The notes under the pieces are model-generated. The model saw only the letters and a program-made list of their open reading frames with translations, searched no databases and was not told the origin of the DNA. From positions 1-9,068 of the forward strand of contig JADJCG010000030.1 of NCBI GenBank assembly GCA_016703335.1: a stretch of 9,068 nucleotides of DNA, in the 5' to 3' direction. The DNA comes from Caulobacteraceae bacterium. GTDB lineage: Bacteria; Pseudomonadota; Alphaproteobacteria; Caulobacterales; Aquidulcibacteraceae. The translations under genes were made by a program, and so were the position numbers. Shown here in pieces: positions 1-6,847 of the stretch (positions are counted from its first letter, which is position 1; each line of letters starts with the position of its first letter).

Positions 1-240
1 TGCTCAAACCGGGCGCCAAAACTTTCTCTTGTGTTTCGTTCAGCGCAACACACGGCCGCGGTGCAGGCGTTTCCGTCAGATGTCTATCGCTTTCCAGCGT
101 GGGGAGAGGTCGAGACGGCGTTTGACGGCTGCGGCTTCGTCGTCGACCGGCCAGCCGAACAGGAGCTTGGCGCACGCGCTCATCTGCTCCTCGCAACCCC
201 GATTGCCCTAAGGCATTTGCTGCGCCAGGGAGCACCCTGA
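1..240 (+). CDS. SAM-dependent methyltransferase, C-terminal fragment (frameshifted)
   Basis: Only the 3' end of this gene is in the window; it stops at TGA 238-240. The readable tail has the look of a class I SAM-dependent methyltransferase C-terminus: an LKPG-type loop (bases 3-17), a strand reading KLSLVFR, then FPSDVYRFPAWGEVETAFDGCGF, the usual 'xFPxxVYRFxxxxEVxxxLxxAGF' ending. The LKPGA loop is read in frame 3 and the following strand in frame 1, so one base is out of register in the run of four A at 18-21. The catalytic core, motif I and any substrate clue lie upstream, outside the window, so the substrate is unknown. The gene converges on the MFS gene, whose stop is 140 bp away. The family call rests on pattern memory of the tail only and is moderate. 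Confidence 0.55.
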   Translation, partial: CSNRAPKLSLVFRSAQHTAAVQAFPSDVYRFPAWGEVETAFDGCGFVVDRPAEQELGARAHLLLATPIALRHLLRQGAP

Positions 241-380
241 GCTCTAGTCTCAGCCGGTATTCGTTTCAGCGCCACCTGCGCCAACGCAAAGAGCTCACCG
301 AAAGGCCCGCGCAATCGTTGAACCAGGGCAGCCGCTCGCCGTCGAAAAACTCGCCTGTGGGCTTGAGTTCAGCATCAGCT

Positions 381-1683
381 TCATCGCACCTCCGATATTG
401 GCCCCTCTCCGGTCTTGACGGATTGCGACTGATCAAGTGCGGCCATCTGGGCACGGCGAGATTGCATCGTCACCACCACGACCGCGCCGGACAGAAATGT
501 CAAAGTCGCAATGACTGAGATTGCAGCGGCAAGACCAAATCGATCAGCAATGAGACCCGCCGCGAAACGCAATGGCGTAGCCGAGATCGCGCCAGAAACG
601 ATAGACGCTGAGCGAGCGCGCACGCCAGGCGGGATGTGATGCATCCGAAACTGCCGCGATTAGACTCGGGTACACCATGGCGGTACCAAGCCCGAGCAGC
701 ACACTACCCAAAATCCACCAGCCGAACTCACGCGTCGCCGCTGTGAGAAATAGGCCCGCAGCCTGAACCCACATGCCCGCGACGATGAGACCCTTGCGTC
801 CCCAGCGATCGCTGAGCGGCCCGTCGCGACCTGCAACAACCCCAGGTCACAGGATAGAGCGCCTTCAAGATGCCGATACGCTCAATGCCGAGACCGAACG
901 CGGCATAGAAGAGCGGAAAAATCCCCCAGCTCATCCCATCATTGAGATTATTGACGAGGCCCGCCTGAGAGGCGGCGAACAAATTGCGATCCTTGAAGAT
1001 GTGAGCAAAGACTTCGCTGAAACGAAGCGATGGGCTCTGCGCCCGCATCTTTTGTTTCAAGAGCGACGTGCGCGCGGGTGTCGCGCACGAGAAACACTGA
1101 GAGCGCAAGTCCCGCAATGGCGTATGCGGGCGCCGAGATAGATCGGCGTTGGCCGCAGCCCGTAGCGGGCGGCGAGATAGCCTGTCGTGAGCGCCGTCAA
1201 ACCGAGTGCAAAATAGCCCGCGAACTCGTTGAGGCCCACAGCGAGGCCGCGCGACTTGGGACCGACGAGATCAACCTTCATGATCACCGTCATCGACCAC
1301 GCAAAGCCCTGGCTCACGCCCAGGAGTGCGTTGGCAGCGATGATCCAGCTCCAATCTGGCGCGCCGATGATCATGAAGGGAACCGGAAGGCCCGCGACCC
1401 AGCCCAATACCAGTACGCGTTTGCGGCCCCAAGTATCGGCGAGATGACCCGAGACCAGATTGGCGAAGGCTTTGACGACGCCAAAGCTGACGATGAAGGA
1501 GACCACCAAAGTGGTGGACGCAATGCCAAACTCTTGCGAACCGATCAGCGGCACAACGGTGCGCTCGATCCCGACCATGCCGCCGACGAAGGCGTTGATC
1601 GGAATGAGCAGGGAGAATTGCGGCCAGTTCTCCTTGAGTCCCAACGCGATCGGTCGCGCACGAGTTGGCGCGTCAGTCGCCAT
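381..1683 (-). CDS. MFS transporter, broken by about five frameshifts
   Basis: This is a major facilitator superfamily inner-membrane transporter of about 430 residues, normal for a 12-helix MFS protein. The ATG at 1683 follows the MBL stop by 5 bp. Both copies of the cytoplasmic loop motif are visible: GHLADTWGRK at residues 79-88 and GPLSDRWGRK in the second half (about 790-820). Many hydrophobic helices lie between them. The protein can be read only by changing frame near 1128 (GGCGCCC run), at about 1030-1060, near 840, near 820 (a missing base between ATG and PLSDR) and near 568 (GYAI to AGLIADRFG). Homology-like sequence continues across each break and the stops met are all frameshift stops, which fits uncorrected indels or a very recent pseudogene. 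It is the last gene of the methyltransferase-MBL-MFS operon, so it probably exports or imports the compound handled by those enzymes. The substrate cannot be read from the sequence. Confidence 0.85.
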
Positions 1684-1688
1684 TGCCT

Positions 1689-2429
1689 CTATTCCGCGGC
1701 GATTGCCGCGCCGGCGTTGAGCGCCCGCAATTCGGCAGCCTGGGGCGGCGCACGCGGAATGTCGGTCACCATGCTCCGGATGAACTCGGCCTCATCGTCA
1801 ATGCGAAAGGCCTTGTTGTAGCGTTTCTCGAAGCCAATCGTTGACGACGGCTTGCCGCTCAGACTCTTGCCGCACACCGATCCAGAATAAGCGCCGGGCA
1901 ACACGTCAACATAATCTGGCAGCGCCTTTAGACGCTGAGCGCTGCGAAACAGAATACGCGCGCCCTCCTCCGCGTCGGTCGCAAGTTCTGTGCGTCCGAG
2001 GTCGCCAACCATCAGCGTGTGGCCGGTGAAGATCATCCACGGCTCATCCGCGCGCGTCTTATCGCGCACCAGCAGTGAGATGTGCTCCGGCGTGTGGCCG
2101 GGCGTGTGCCAAACCTCAATCGTGACATTGCCGAGTTCGAGCATGTCGCCGTCGCGCACGCCATGAAATGGCGGTTTCGCGTTGGCTTCGTGAAAAAGAA
2201 CGTAAGGCGCTCCGGCCGCAGCGGCGAGCGCGCGTCCGGATGAGACGTGATCGGCGTGGATATGCGTATCGATCACATAGAGGATGCGCATCCCGGCCTT
2301 CGCCGCCGCCTCAATGTAGAACCCCGGATCGATAACTCGATCGACCACCGCACCCGACGATTTTCCGCCGCATCCGAACAGGTACGTCGACGCCACGGGA
2401 TCGGTATGCAGGAATTGACGCAGGATCAT
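1689..2429 (-). CDS. MBL-fold metallo-hydrolase, persulfide dioxygenase/glyoxalase II-like
   Basis: An intact 246-residue enzyme of the metallo-beta-lactamase fold. The metal site is clear: THIHADH (residues 55-61, giving His56, His58, Asp60, His61), GHTPEH (111-116, His112) and VGDLGRTEL (141-149, Asp143). This matches the ETHE1/persulfide dioxygenase branch, in which two His and one Asp hold a single iron. The distal His expected in two-metal glyoxalase II enzymes (PxHD) is replaced by GAYSGSVCGKSLSGKP (179-194), which also carries Cys186. The family oxidises glutathione persulfide to sulfite or hydrolyses thioesters; which reaction applies here is inferred. The ATG at 2429 has a strong purine-rich Shine-Dalgarno (GGAGGGAGGA), which lies between it and the stop of the upstream methyltransferase. 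The gene is followed 5 bp later by the MFS gene, so the three genes are very probably co-transcribed. Confidence 0.85.
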   Translation of the reverse strand: MILRQFLHTDPVASTYLFGCGGKSSGAVVDRVIDPGFYIEAAAKAGMRILYVIDTHIHADHVSSGRALAAAAGAPYVLFHEANAKPPFHGVRDGDMLELGNVTIEVWHTPGHTPEHISLLVRDKTRADEPWMIFTGHTLMVGDLGRTELATDAEEGARILFRSAQRLKALPDYVDVLPGAYSGSVCGKSLSGKPSSTIGFEKRYNKAFRIDDEAEFIRSMVTDIPRAPPQAAELRALNAGAAIAAE

Positions 2430-2444
2430 AACGTCCTCCCTCCT

Positions 2445-3254
2445 TCAGACCTCGACGGTCACGCGCAGGAATGTTGCGGAGATCGAAGTGGCTCCGGCCT
2501 TTTGACTCCTGTTGTGACCATTGAACAGCGCTTCCAAGTCGCGCTGTAGATCAGCAGTGCGGCCGTCCTTTTCCGCCGCCTCGAAGGCGTTCATGGTCGG
2601 GCCGTAATACGTCCTGAACACGCCAAGCAATTCGGAGGAACCCGGATAGTTGAAGAAGTAGGTGTCCCGCTGGAACGACACCTTGTTTTTCGGCACGCCC
2701 GCGCCCTCAAACCGCTGAATCACATTCTCTTCGACACCCCACGTCACCGGACTGACGAAACCCTCTGGCGGTGGGGGCGTGTAGGCAGCGCTCGTCTTCA
2801 GAACCTGTGCGATCAGCGTCGGGTCGCCGGGAATCCAGTTTCCCATAACAATCCGGCCGCCGGGCTTTGTCACCCGCACCATTTCTTTGGCCACGTCGAA
2901 AGGCTTCGGCGCAAACATCGCGCCAAAAATGCTGACGACGAGATCAAAGCTATTGTCGGCGAGTTCGCCCAGGTTGGAGGCGTCGCCTTCCTGAAACCGG
3001 ACGTTCGTCAGCCCGAGTTCGCGCGCGCGGTCATTGCCAGCCGCTACGAGATTTCTCGCGATATCGACGCCCAACACATCCGCACCCAGTTTGGCGGCGG
3101 GAATAGCGGTCGTTCCGTCGCCGCAGCCAAGGTCCAATACCTTGAGCCCTTTGGTTACGCCGAGTTTTGCGACCAAGCCTTCGCCGCTGTCGCGCATGCT
3201 CGCAGCGATGCGCGTGAAGTCGCCTTTTTCCCAGAGTGCCTTGTTCGGATTCAT
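2445..3254 (-). CDS. class I SAM-dependent methyltransferase (UbiE-like), intact
   Basis: A 269-residue soluble methyltransferase. Motif I is VLDLGCGDG (residues 39-47), the acidic end of strand 2 is Asp64 (GVDI), Asp91 follows in the EGDAS turn, and FDLVVSIFGAMFAP (103-116) and VTKPGGRIVMGNW (128-140) complete the Rossmann core. The C-terminal part, about 145-269, has a proline-rich stretch (AYTPPPPEGF) and ends ATSISATFLRVTVEV. The chosen start is ATG 3254, preceded by GGAGGG at a normal distance. A GTG at 3290 is in frame but has no such site and lies in the operator region. It is the first gene of the operon and is divergent from the ArsR-rhodanese regulator. No cysteine set of the ArsM arsenite methyltransferase type is present, so arsenite methylation is not supported; the acceptor is unknown. 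Confidence 0.88.
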   Translation of the reverse strand: MNPNKALWEKGDFTRIAASMRDSGEGLVAKLGVTKGLKVLDLGCGDGTTAIPAAKLGADVLGVDIARNLVAAGNDRARELGLTNVRFQEGDASNLGELADNSFDLVVSIFGAMFAPKPFDVAKEMVRVTKPGGRIVMGNWIPGDPTLIAQVLKTSAAYTPPPPEGFVSPVTWGVEENVIQRFEGAGVPKNKVSFQRDTYFFNYPGSSELLGVFRTYYGPTMNAFEAAEKDGRTADLQRDLEALFNGHNRSQKAGATSISATFLRVTVEV

Positions 3255-3270
3255 TGGGATACCCTCCACG

Positions 3271-3296
3271 GCTTGACTTTTCAAGCTCACATTCTA
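3271..3296 (-). promoter_or_regulatory. candidate operator and -10 box for the methyltransferase operon
   Basis: The divergent gap holds the inverted repeat GCTTGA-CTTT-TCAAGC (3271-3286). A further GCTTGA half site lies at 3303-3308, on the regulator side. On the minus strand, TAGAAT (3296-3291) resembles a sigma70 -10 box and would place the transcription start inside the inverted repeat, a normal repressor position. No convincing -35 box was found. Binding by the neighbouring ArsR-type protein is inferred from position. Confidence 0.45.
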
Positions 3297-3324
3297 TCGT
3301 TCGCTTGATTGTTGGAGTATGTGA

Positions 3325-3990
3325 ATGACGGAGTCAAGCCGGGGCGTGAAGGCGATTCTTCATGAGAGCTTCGCCGAGATCGCGAAGGCCGCCGCACACC
3401 CCCACCGTCTTGCGCTCCTGGAGCATCTCGCCCAAGGCGAGCGCAATGTGGACGCACTTGCGACCGTGACAGGACTCAACCTCGCGAATGCATCTCAGCA
3501 CCTTCAGTCGATGCGCCGCGCTGGGCTCCTCTCAGCCCGCCGCGATGGCAAGTTCACGCTCTATCGCCTTGCCGACGACAGCGTGCTCGATCTGCTGGAC
3601 GCCATCGGCCGCATCGCCACGAGCAATGCCGCTGCGGTGAAGGAAGTGGTATCGTCCTATTTCAATGAGCGCGATGCGATGGAGCCGGTCACGCGGCGTG
3701 AATTGCGCCAGCGCATGAAGGCCGGAACCGTGACCGTACTTGACGTCCGCCCGGCCGAAGAGTTCGCGCTTGGACACGTCCCCGGCGCGATCAATGTCCC
3801 GGTAGGAGATCTGAAGCGACGCTTGGCTGACTTACCGCGAAGCAAAGAGGTCGTCGCCTATTGCCGTGGCCCCTATTGCGTCTTCGCTTTCGAGGCGGTC
3901 GCCGCGTTGCGCGCAGCGGGATATAGGGCGCGGCGACTTGAAGATGGTCTGCCCCACTGGCGGGCCGATGGGCTCCCCGTCGCACTGTAA
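3325..3990 (+). CDS. ArsR-family regulator fused to a rhodanese domain
   Basis: An intact 221-residue two-domain protein. Residues about 10-90 form an ArsR/SmtB winged helix (HPHRLALLEHLAQGE, then the recognition region LNLANASQHLQSMRRAGLLSARRDG and the wing FTLYRLAD). Residues about 122-221 form a rhodanese domain (VTVLDVRPAEEFALGHVPGA, active loop CRGPYC at 180-185, then the EDGLPHWRADGLPV ending). Cys180 is in the position of the sulfur-carrying cysteine. The only two cysteines in the protein are Cys180 and Cys185; the winged helix has no ELCVC-type metal site. The likely signal is therefore sulfane sulfur or another thiol-reactive species sensed at the rhodanese loop (inference). The ATG at 3325 has GGAG eight bases upstream. 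It is divergent from the methyltransferase-MBL-MFS operon, which it probably represses. Confidence 0.9.
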   Translation: MTESSRGVKAILHESFAEIAKAAAHPHRLALLEHLAQGERNVDALATVTGLNLANASQHLQSMRRAGLLSARRDGKFTLYRLADDSVLDLLDAIGRIATSNAAAVKEVVSSYFNERDAMEPVTRRELRQRMKAGTVTVLDVRPAEEFALGHVPGAINVPVGDLKRRLADLPRSKEVVAYCRGPYCVFAFEAVAALRAAGYRARRLEDGLPHWRADGLPVAL

Positions 3991-4035
3991 AATGCGTGCG
4001 AAAGGGATGTCGAATGGCGCCCAGAGGCAGACCGT

Positions 4036-4420
4036 TCATCCGTGAGCGTTTGCCCCCGAAGTGCGCGCCGCCGCGATTTGGTTGGCGAGATCATCAGGGA
4101 TCGCCATCGACTTGAACCCGCTGATATTGGCCTCCGGTATTTCCCTCCGGCACAAGTCCGACCCAGGTTCCGGCGACCGCGCCGATCACGCGCAAGAACT
4201 GGCCGGTGACTTCGCGCGGATGGTTGTGGCGAATGCCCCAAAACAGCATGCGCAGATGCGCGCGAACATGCTGCACCGTGGGTCGCTGACCCAATACATG
4301 AGCGCGTTCCAGATGATGGAAGGCTCTGGCGGGATCACCATCTAACTCAGCGGCCTTGGCAGCCGCAAACTCTGCCTCGACATAAGAATGAATCCGTCTG
4401 CCGAAGCTCGAAGCGTTCGT
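4036..4420 (-). CDS. DUF3703 family protein, frameshifted, start codon not identified
   Basis: The protein matches the pattern of DUF3703: SFGRRIHSYVEAEFAAAKAAE, then LERAHVLGQ, VQHVRAHLRMLFWGIR, REVTGQFLRVIGA and GLVPEGNTGG, followed by ANISGFKSMAIPDDL. The last block is in another frame from the rest, so one base is out of register in GGAGGCC near 4131-4135; the true stop is then TGA 4038-4036. No ATG, GTG or TTG lies in frame before the conserved start region. The best match to a family start is an ACG at 4420 (ACG AAC GCT TCG), and the same frame continues without a stop into the C-terminal tail of the upstream membrane protein. DUF3703 has no known biochemical role; it is often seen near metal-resistance genes, as here. 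Family call fairly secure, start insecure. Confidence 0.72.
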
Positions 4421-4470
4421 CGCGTCGACCTTTTCGGTAAGCAGGCGCCAAGCGAGGTACGCCCCGGCGG

Positions 4471-4812
4471 CTACGCGTCATAGCTCAGGCACCACATCGG
4501 CCACCAGGCTGGTACGCCCGCGTTTTCAATCAATTGGCCATGATACCAGTCAAACAGGCCGTGCCCCACCAAAGCGACGACCACGATCCAAAGATTTGTT
4601 CTAAAGCCTATGACTGCAGCGAGGGCGAACGCGGCAAAAACGAGTGTTTCCGATCCTAGTGATGCGCCGCCGCCGATGACTGCGAATAGATCGTAGTACG
4701 ACGCGATCACGATCAGGATCACCAGGTAAAGCGAACGATCGCGATCCAATCCGGCAACGGTCGTGAAAATGCCGACGGCCAGCGCCACGGCGACGCCAAC
4801 AAAGTATTCCAT
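4471..4812 (-). CDS. small multi-pass membrane protein (C-terminus shifted out of frame)
   Basis: A hydrophobic protein with about four membrane segments in the 113 residues before its stop: residues roughly 3-20, 28-47, 55-70 and 73-90, followed by FDWYHGQLIENAGVPAWWPMWCLSYD. In the related proteins I recall, the SYD motif is followed by a last helix; here the sequence VAAGAYLAWRLLTEKVDA is present in another frame right after 4476, so the TAG at 4471-4473 is probably created by an indel and the true protein has a fifth helix ending near 4424. The ATG at 4812 is preceded by GGAAGG at an acceptable distance. It sits directly upstream of the DUF3703 gene. I do not know its function; a role in metal or envelope stress is suggested only by the neighbours. 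Confidence 0.7.
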   Translation of the reverse strand: MEYFVGVAVALAVGIFTTVAGLDRDRSLYLVILIVIASYYDLFAVIGGGASLGSETLVFAAFALAAVIGFRTNLWIVVVALVGHGLFDWYHGQLIENAGVPAWWPMWCLSYDA

Positions 4813-4876
4813 GACGAAAGCCCTTCCAGGATTGCGCCTGTGCGATGCTGAACGCTAACGCGCACCGATCATGCGC

Positions 4877-4909
4877 ACTTGAACGCAACGGCTACCGCGC
4901 GGCCTGCTA
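4877..4909. repeat. composite repeat: halves R1 and R2 joined
   Basis: On the plus strand ACTTGAACGCAACGGCTAC (R1, 4877-4895) is immediately followed by CGCGCGGCCTGCTA (R2, 4896-4909). R1 recurs with one mismatch at 6032-6050 and R2 exactly at 6848-6861, at the two ends of the AraC gene. The stop codon of the alpha/beta hydrolase lies inside R2 (CTA 4907-4909 on the plus strand). The gap between hydrolase and membrane protein also contains a weak stem GCGCA-N7-TGCGC at 4860-4876. Confidence 0.5.
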
Positions 4910-5740
4910 ACAGGTCACATCTCCCAAGAGCGCGACGACCGATGAGACGAACCACTCGGCCTGGTCTTGATGAACGTAGTGTCCTGACCGACTGGCGACC
5001 AAGTGGCGGGAGCCGGGATAGCGCAAAGCCAAATCATTCTGCGCCACTGACCAGATTCGATCGAACGCCGCCGCGTTTGGTTCGACGGAACGCGATAGGA
5101 CGAGCACATCTCGTCCCTGCACCGGACCAGCCACTTCGACTTGGGCGATGGTCTGTGAAAGCGCTGCGAATTCGCCTTGGGCGCCGTTCGGCATGAAGCG
5201 AACGGCGAGTGCGGGCGCCGTGCACATCCCCACGTCAGCGGCTTCGCAGCGGCGTGTGAAATCCGCTGGACGGGAGTCTTCCAGGATCAGGCCCGCGACC
5301 TCGCCGGGGTGCATCGCTGCATAGTATTCCGCAAACAGGCCGCCCACTGAGTGGCCGACAAGCACGTAGGGTCCGCTTACGCCGATCTGCGCCAACAAAC
5401 CGGATAGCTCACGCTCAGCGGCTTGCGCATCGCGTGGTCAGCCGCAGCACCGCTCGCGCCGTAACCGGCGCGATTGTAGATGATAACCGTCGCGACTTCT
5501 GCGATTTCTACGGCGACATCCTGAAACGAGCTCATGCTGTCGCCCATGCCCGAGATCATGACGACAAAAGGTTTGCCTGTGCCGAGCACTTGGTAAGCGA
5601 CGCGATGTCCATCGACAATTGCGACCTGTTCGTCGCTCGTTTTGGCGCTGACGGTCAGTATCGTCGCGGAATGCCAGAAGGCTCGCAACGTCAGTGACGA
5701 GAGGCGCGATCGCTTGTTTCTGCGCGCAAGCGTGCCTCAC
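4907..5740 (-). CDS. alpha/beta hydrolase, probably exported, frameshifted
   Basis: The core has the order of an alpha/beta-hydrolase: DGHRVAYQVLGTGKPFVVMISGMGDS (oxyanion region), VIIYNRAGYGAS, the nucleophile elbow GHSVGG, LILEDSRP (acid candidate) and SGHYVHQDQAEW (catalytic His). The first half up to GASGAAADHA is in one frame and DAQAAERELSGLLAQIGVSGPYVLVGHSVGG in another, so one base is out of register near 5424. The best start is GTG 5740, which has AAGGAG seven bases upstream, but its frame differs from that of the core, so another indel lies between about 5740 and 5680; the hydrophobic residues there may be a signal peptide. The stop is TAG 4909-4907. The substrate is unknown. The gene lies in line with the metallothionein-like gene and the membrane protein. 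Confidence 0.75.
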
Positions 5741-5763
5741 CGGCTTTCTCCTTTTTGATGTCT

Positions 5764-5971
5764 CTAGGGTCGCGCGAGCATCGAGGCCGGCATGACCGGC
5801 CTCGATGCGGCTGCGTCGGCCATAAGAGGCTTGGCAGTTCTTTTGCGGCGTGCAGACGCAAGCCGTGCCGCACTTGCAATTGAGGCCGCACGCGCACGCC
5901 GTGGCAGGCGTCTGGGCGGCTTTGCGCGTTTGATCGCAGATGCAAGATTGGCTGGTCTTTTGTTCAGTCAT
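5764..5971 (-). CDS. metallothionein-like Cys-rich small protein
   Basis: ATG 5971 has a GGAG site eight bases upstream. The first 46 residues contain nine cysteines: Cys10, 12, 26, 28, 32, 34, 38, 40 and 46. They are arranged as four CxC pairs, three of which form a regular CxC-x3-CxC-x3-CxC block (residues 26-40), with no aromatic residues in the block and several Lys and Thr. This is the pattern of a Cu(I)/Zn(II) thiolate-cluster protein and looks more like fungal copper thioneins than like the SmtA type of bacteria. The 3' end is uncertain: the start frame has no stop until past 5440, while a neighbouring frame stops at TAG 5766-5764, so a single indel after Cys46 would end the protein there. 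The end given is that estimate. Its place in a copper ATPase cluster supports metal buffering in the cytoplasm. Confidence 0.62.
5778..5808. terminator. perfect 13-bp hairpin after the Cys-rich region
   Basis: GCATCGAGGCCGG (5778-5790), loop CATGA (5791-5795), then CCGGCCTCGATGC (5796-5808) form a perfect 13-bp stem. It lies between the cysteine-rich region and the Shine-Dalgarno of the hydrolase. No T-run follows on either strand, so it is not a classical intrinsic terminator; it may be an RNA-stabilising or attenuating stem, or a REP-like element. Confidence 0.55.
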
Positions 5972-6015
5972 TGGAAGCTCCTAGATGTCTGGTTGGTGAC
6001 AACCCGTTTCTAGGA

Positions 6016-6028
6016 CCGCTCAGAGCGG
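6016..6028. repeat. short inverted repeat between the AraC gene and the metallothionein-like gene
   Basis: CCGCT-CAG-AGCGG forms a 5-bp stem with a 3-nt loop, 18 bp beyond the AraC stop. It is too short and lacks a T-run, so it is a weak terminator or operator candidate only. A TTGTCA lies nearer the Cys-rich gene on the minus strand, but no -10 box at the right spacing was found. Confidence 0.25.
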
Positions 6029-6031
6029 AGG

Positions 6032-6050
6032 ACTTGAACGTAACGGCTAC
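6032..6050. repeat. repeat R1, copy at the 3' end of the AraC gene
   Basis: ACTTGAACGTAACGGCTAC matches 4877-4895 at 18 of 19 bases. The AraC stop codon (CTA at 6047-6049 on the plus strand) lies inside it. Confidence 0.5.
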
Positions 6051-6817
6051 GACATTTTGAGTGCGGCCGGCGCGACGCCAAACATCCGGCGAAAGGTTCG
6101 GCTGAGATGGGCGGAATCAGAAAAACCCGCATCGTGCGCGGCCTCTGTGATCGACACTCCGGCCGCAATGCGCTCGACCGCCCGCGTCAGGCGCAACCAC
6201 AGCAGATAGGTTTTGAATGGCAGCCCGGTCTGCTCCACGAACAAGTGGCGCAGGCGACTCGCGGAGATGCCGGCAATCGCGATCGCGTCGTCAAGACTAA
6301 CGCGGCCGTCTAACTGATCCGCAGCCCACGCGATGACACGGCGAATCCGTGCGTCAGGCTCTTGCGCCCGTCCTGCCGCCAACGCCGCCAATAGGCCACG
6401 CCCCAACTCAACGAGACTCGCGTCATCGCGCTTTGCGGCGCGATAATTATCCGGATGCCGGCGCACAAATGTTCCAGCCGATCGCGCGGGACTGCGGCAA
6501 GTTTGCTTTCCGAGAATAGATCGCGTGCGACCGCTCGTCCGAACCGGCTCTCGGGTTCAATGAAGATCATCGCGACCAGACCTTCGGCCTCATAGATGTG
6601 CGGCGTGTCAGCGGCGACGGCGACGCCCTCGCCGCGCACGCTCAAATCCGCCGTATCGAGTTTGAACCAGCCGCCGAGGGCCAGTGTCACCTGGATCGCA
6701 TGATGCGCGTGGAAATCCGTGCGCCTTGGTTCATCGCCGATGACCTTGGTGGCATCGATCACCCAGGAGGCTGGCGCCCTCCCACATGACGATGCGTGCG
6801 TGCGCCAGCAATTCCAT
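6047..6817 (-). CDS. AraC-family transcriptional regulator, two frameshifts
   Basis: This is an AraC/XylS-type activator of about 255 residues. The N-terminal cupin-like sensor reads HAHHAIQVTLALGGWFKL, then AADTPHIYEAEGLVAMIFIEPESRFGR. The C-terminal DNA-binding domain has both helix-turn-helix units: VSLDDAIAIAGISASRLRHLFVEQTG and ISITEAAHDAGFSDSAHLSRTFRRMFGVAP-like sequence near the end. The start chosen is ATG 6817 (MELLAHARIVMWEGAS), with AGAGGTG upstream; it joins the WVIDATKV frame by one extra base in CTCCTGGG near 6766. A second change of frame is needed near 6455-6470, between HLCAGIR and the DDASLVELGRG helix. The gene lies downstream of the second methyltransferase in the copper cluster, in the same orientation. 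Its inducer is unknown, and control of the cluster is an inference from position. Confidence 0.82.
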
Positions 6818-6847
6818 CTCGGCACCTCTACCCTTCGCCGAGGTTCA

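Noticed and set aside
266..380. Possible small minus-strand gene after the MFS stop (GEFFDGERLPWFND)
   Set aside because: The stretch looks protein-like, but it has no start with a ribosome site of its own and no family I recognise. It may be a remnant of a neighbouring gene; otherwise the 140-bp convergent gap shows nothing.
1030..1821. Long plus-strand open frame of 263 codons
   Set aside because: It lies opposite the MFS and MBL genes and crosses their boundary. The product is rich in Arg, Asp, His and Ala with no recognisable domain, as expected of an antisense shadow in GC-rich DNA.
2445..3254. Arsenite methyltransferase (arsM) reading of the first methyltransferase
   Set aside because: The ArsR-type neighbour invites it, but the conserved cysteines of ArsM are absent.
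3991..4035. Terminator between the convergent ArsR-rhodanese and DUF3703 genes
   Set aside because: No stem-loop with a T-run could be found in this short gap.
4061..4345. Plus-strand open frame of 94 codons
   Set aside because: It is opposite the DUF3703 gene, whose family motifs are clear on the minus strand.
5438..5971. One 177-residue protein from the metallothionein start
   Set aside because: After about residue 46 the frame runs through the hairpin and then antiphase to the hydrolase core, giving an Arg-rich nonsense tail. The open frame is explained by a missing stop or an indel.
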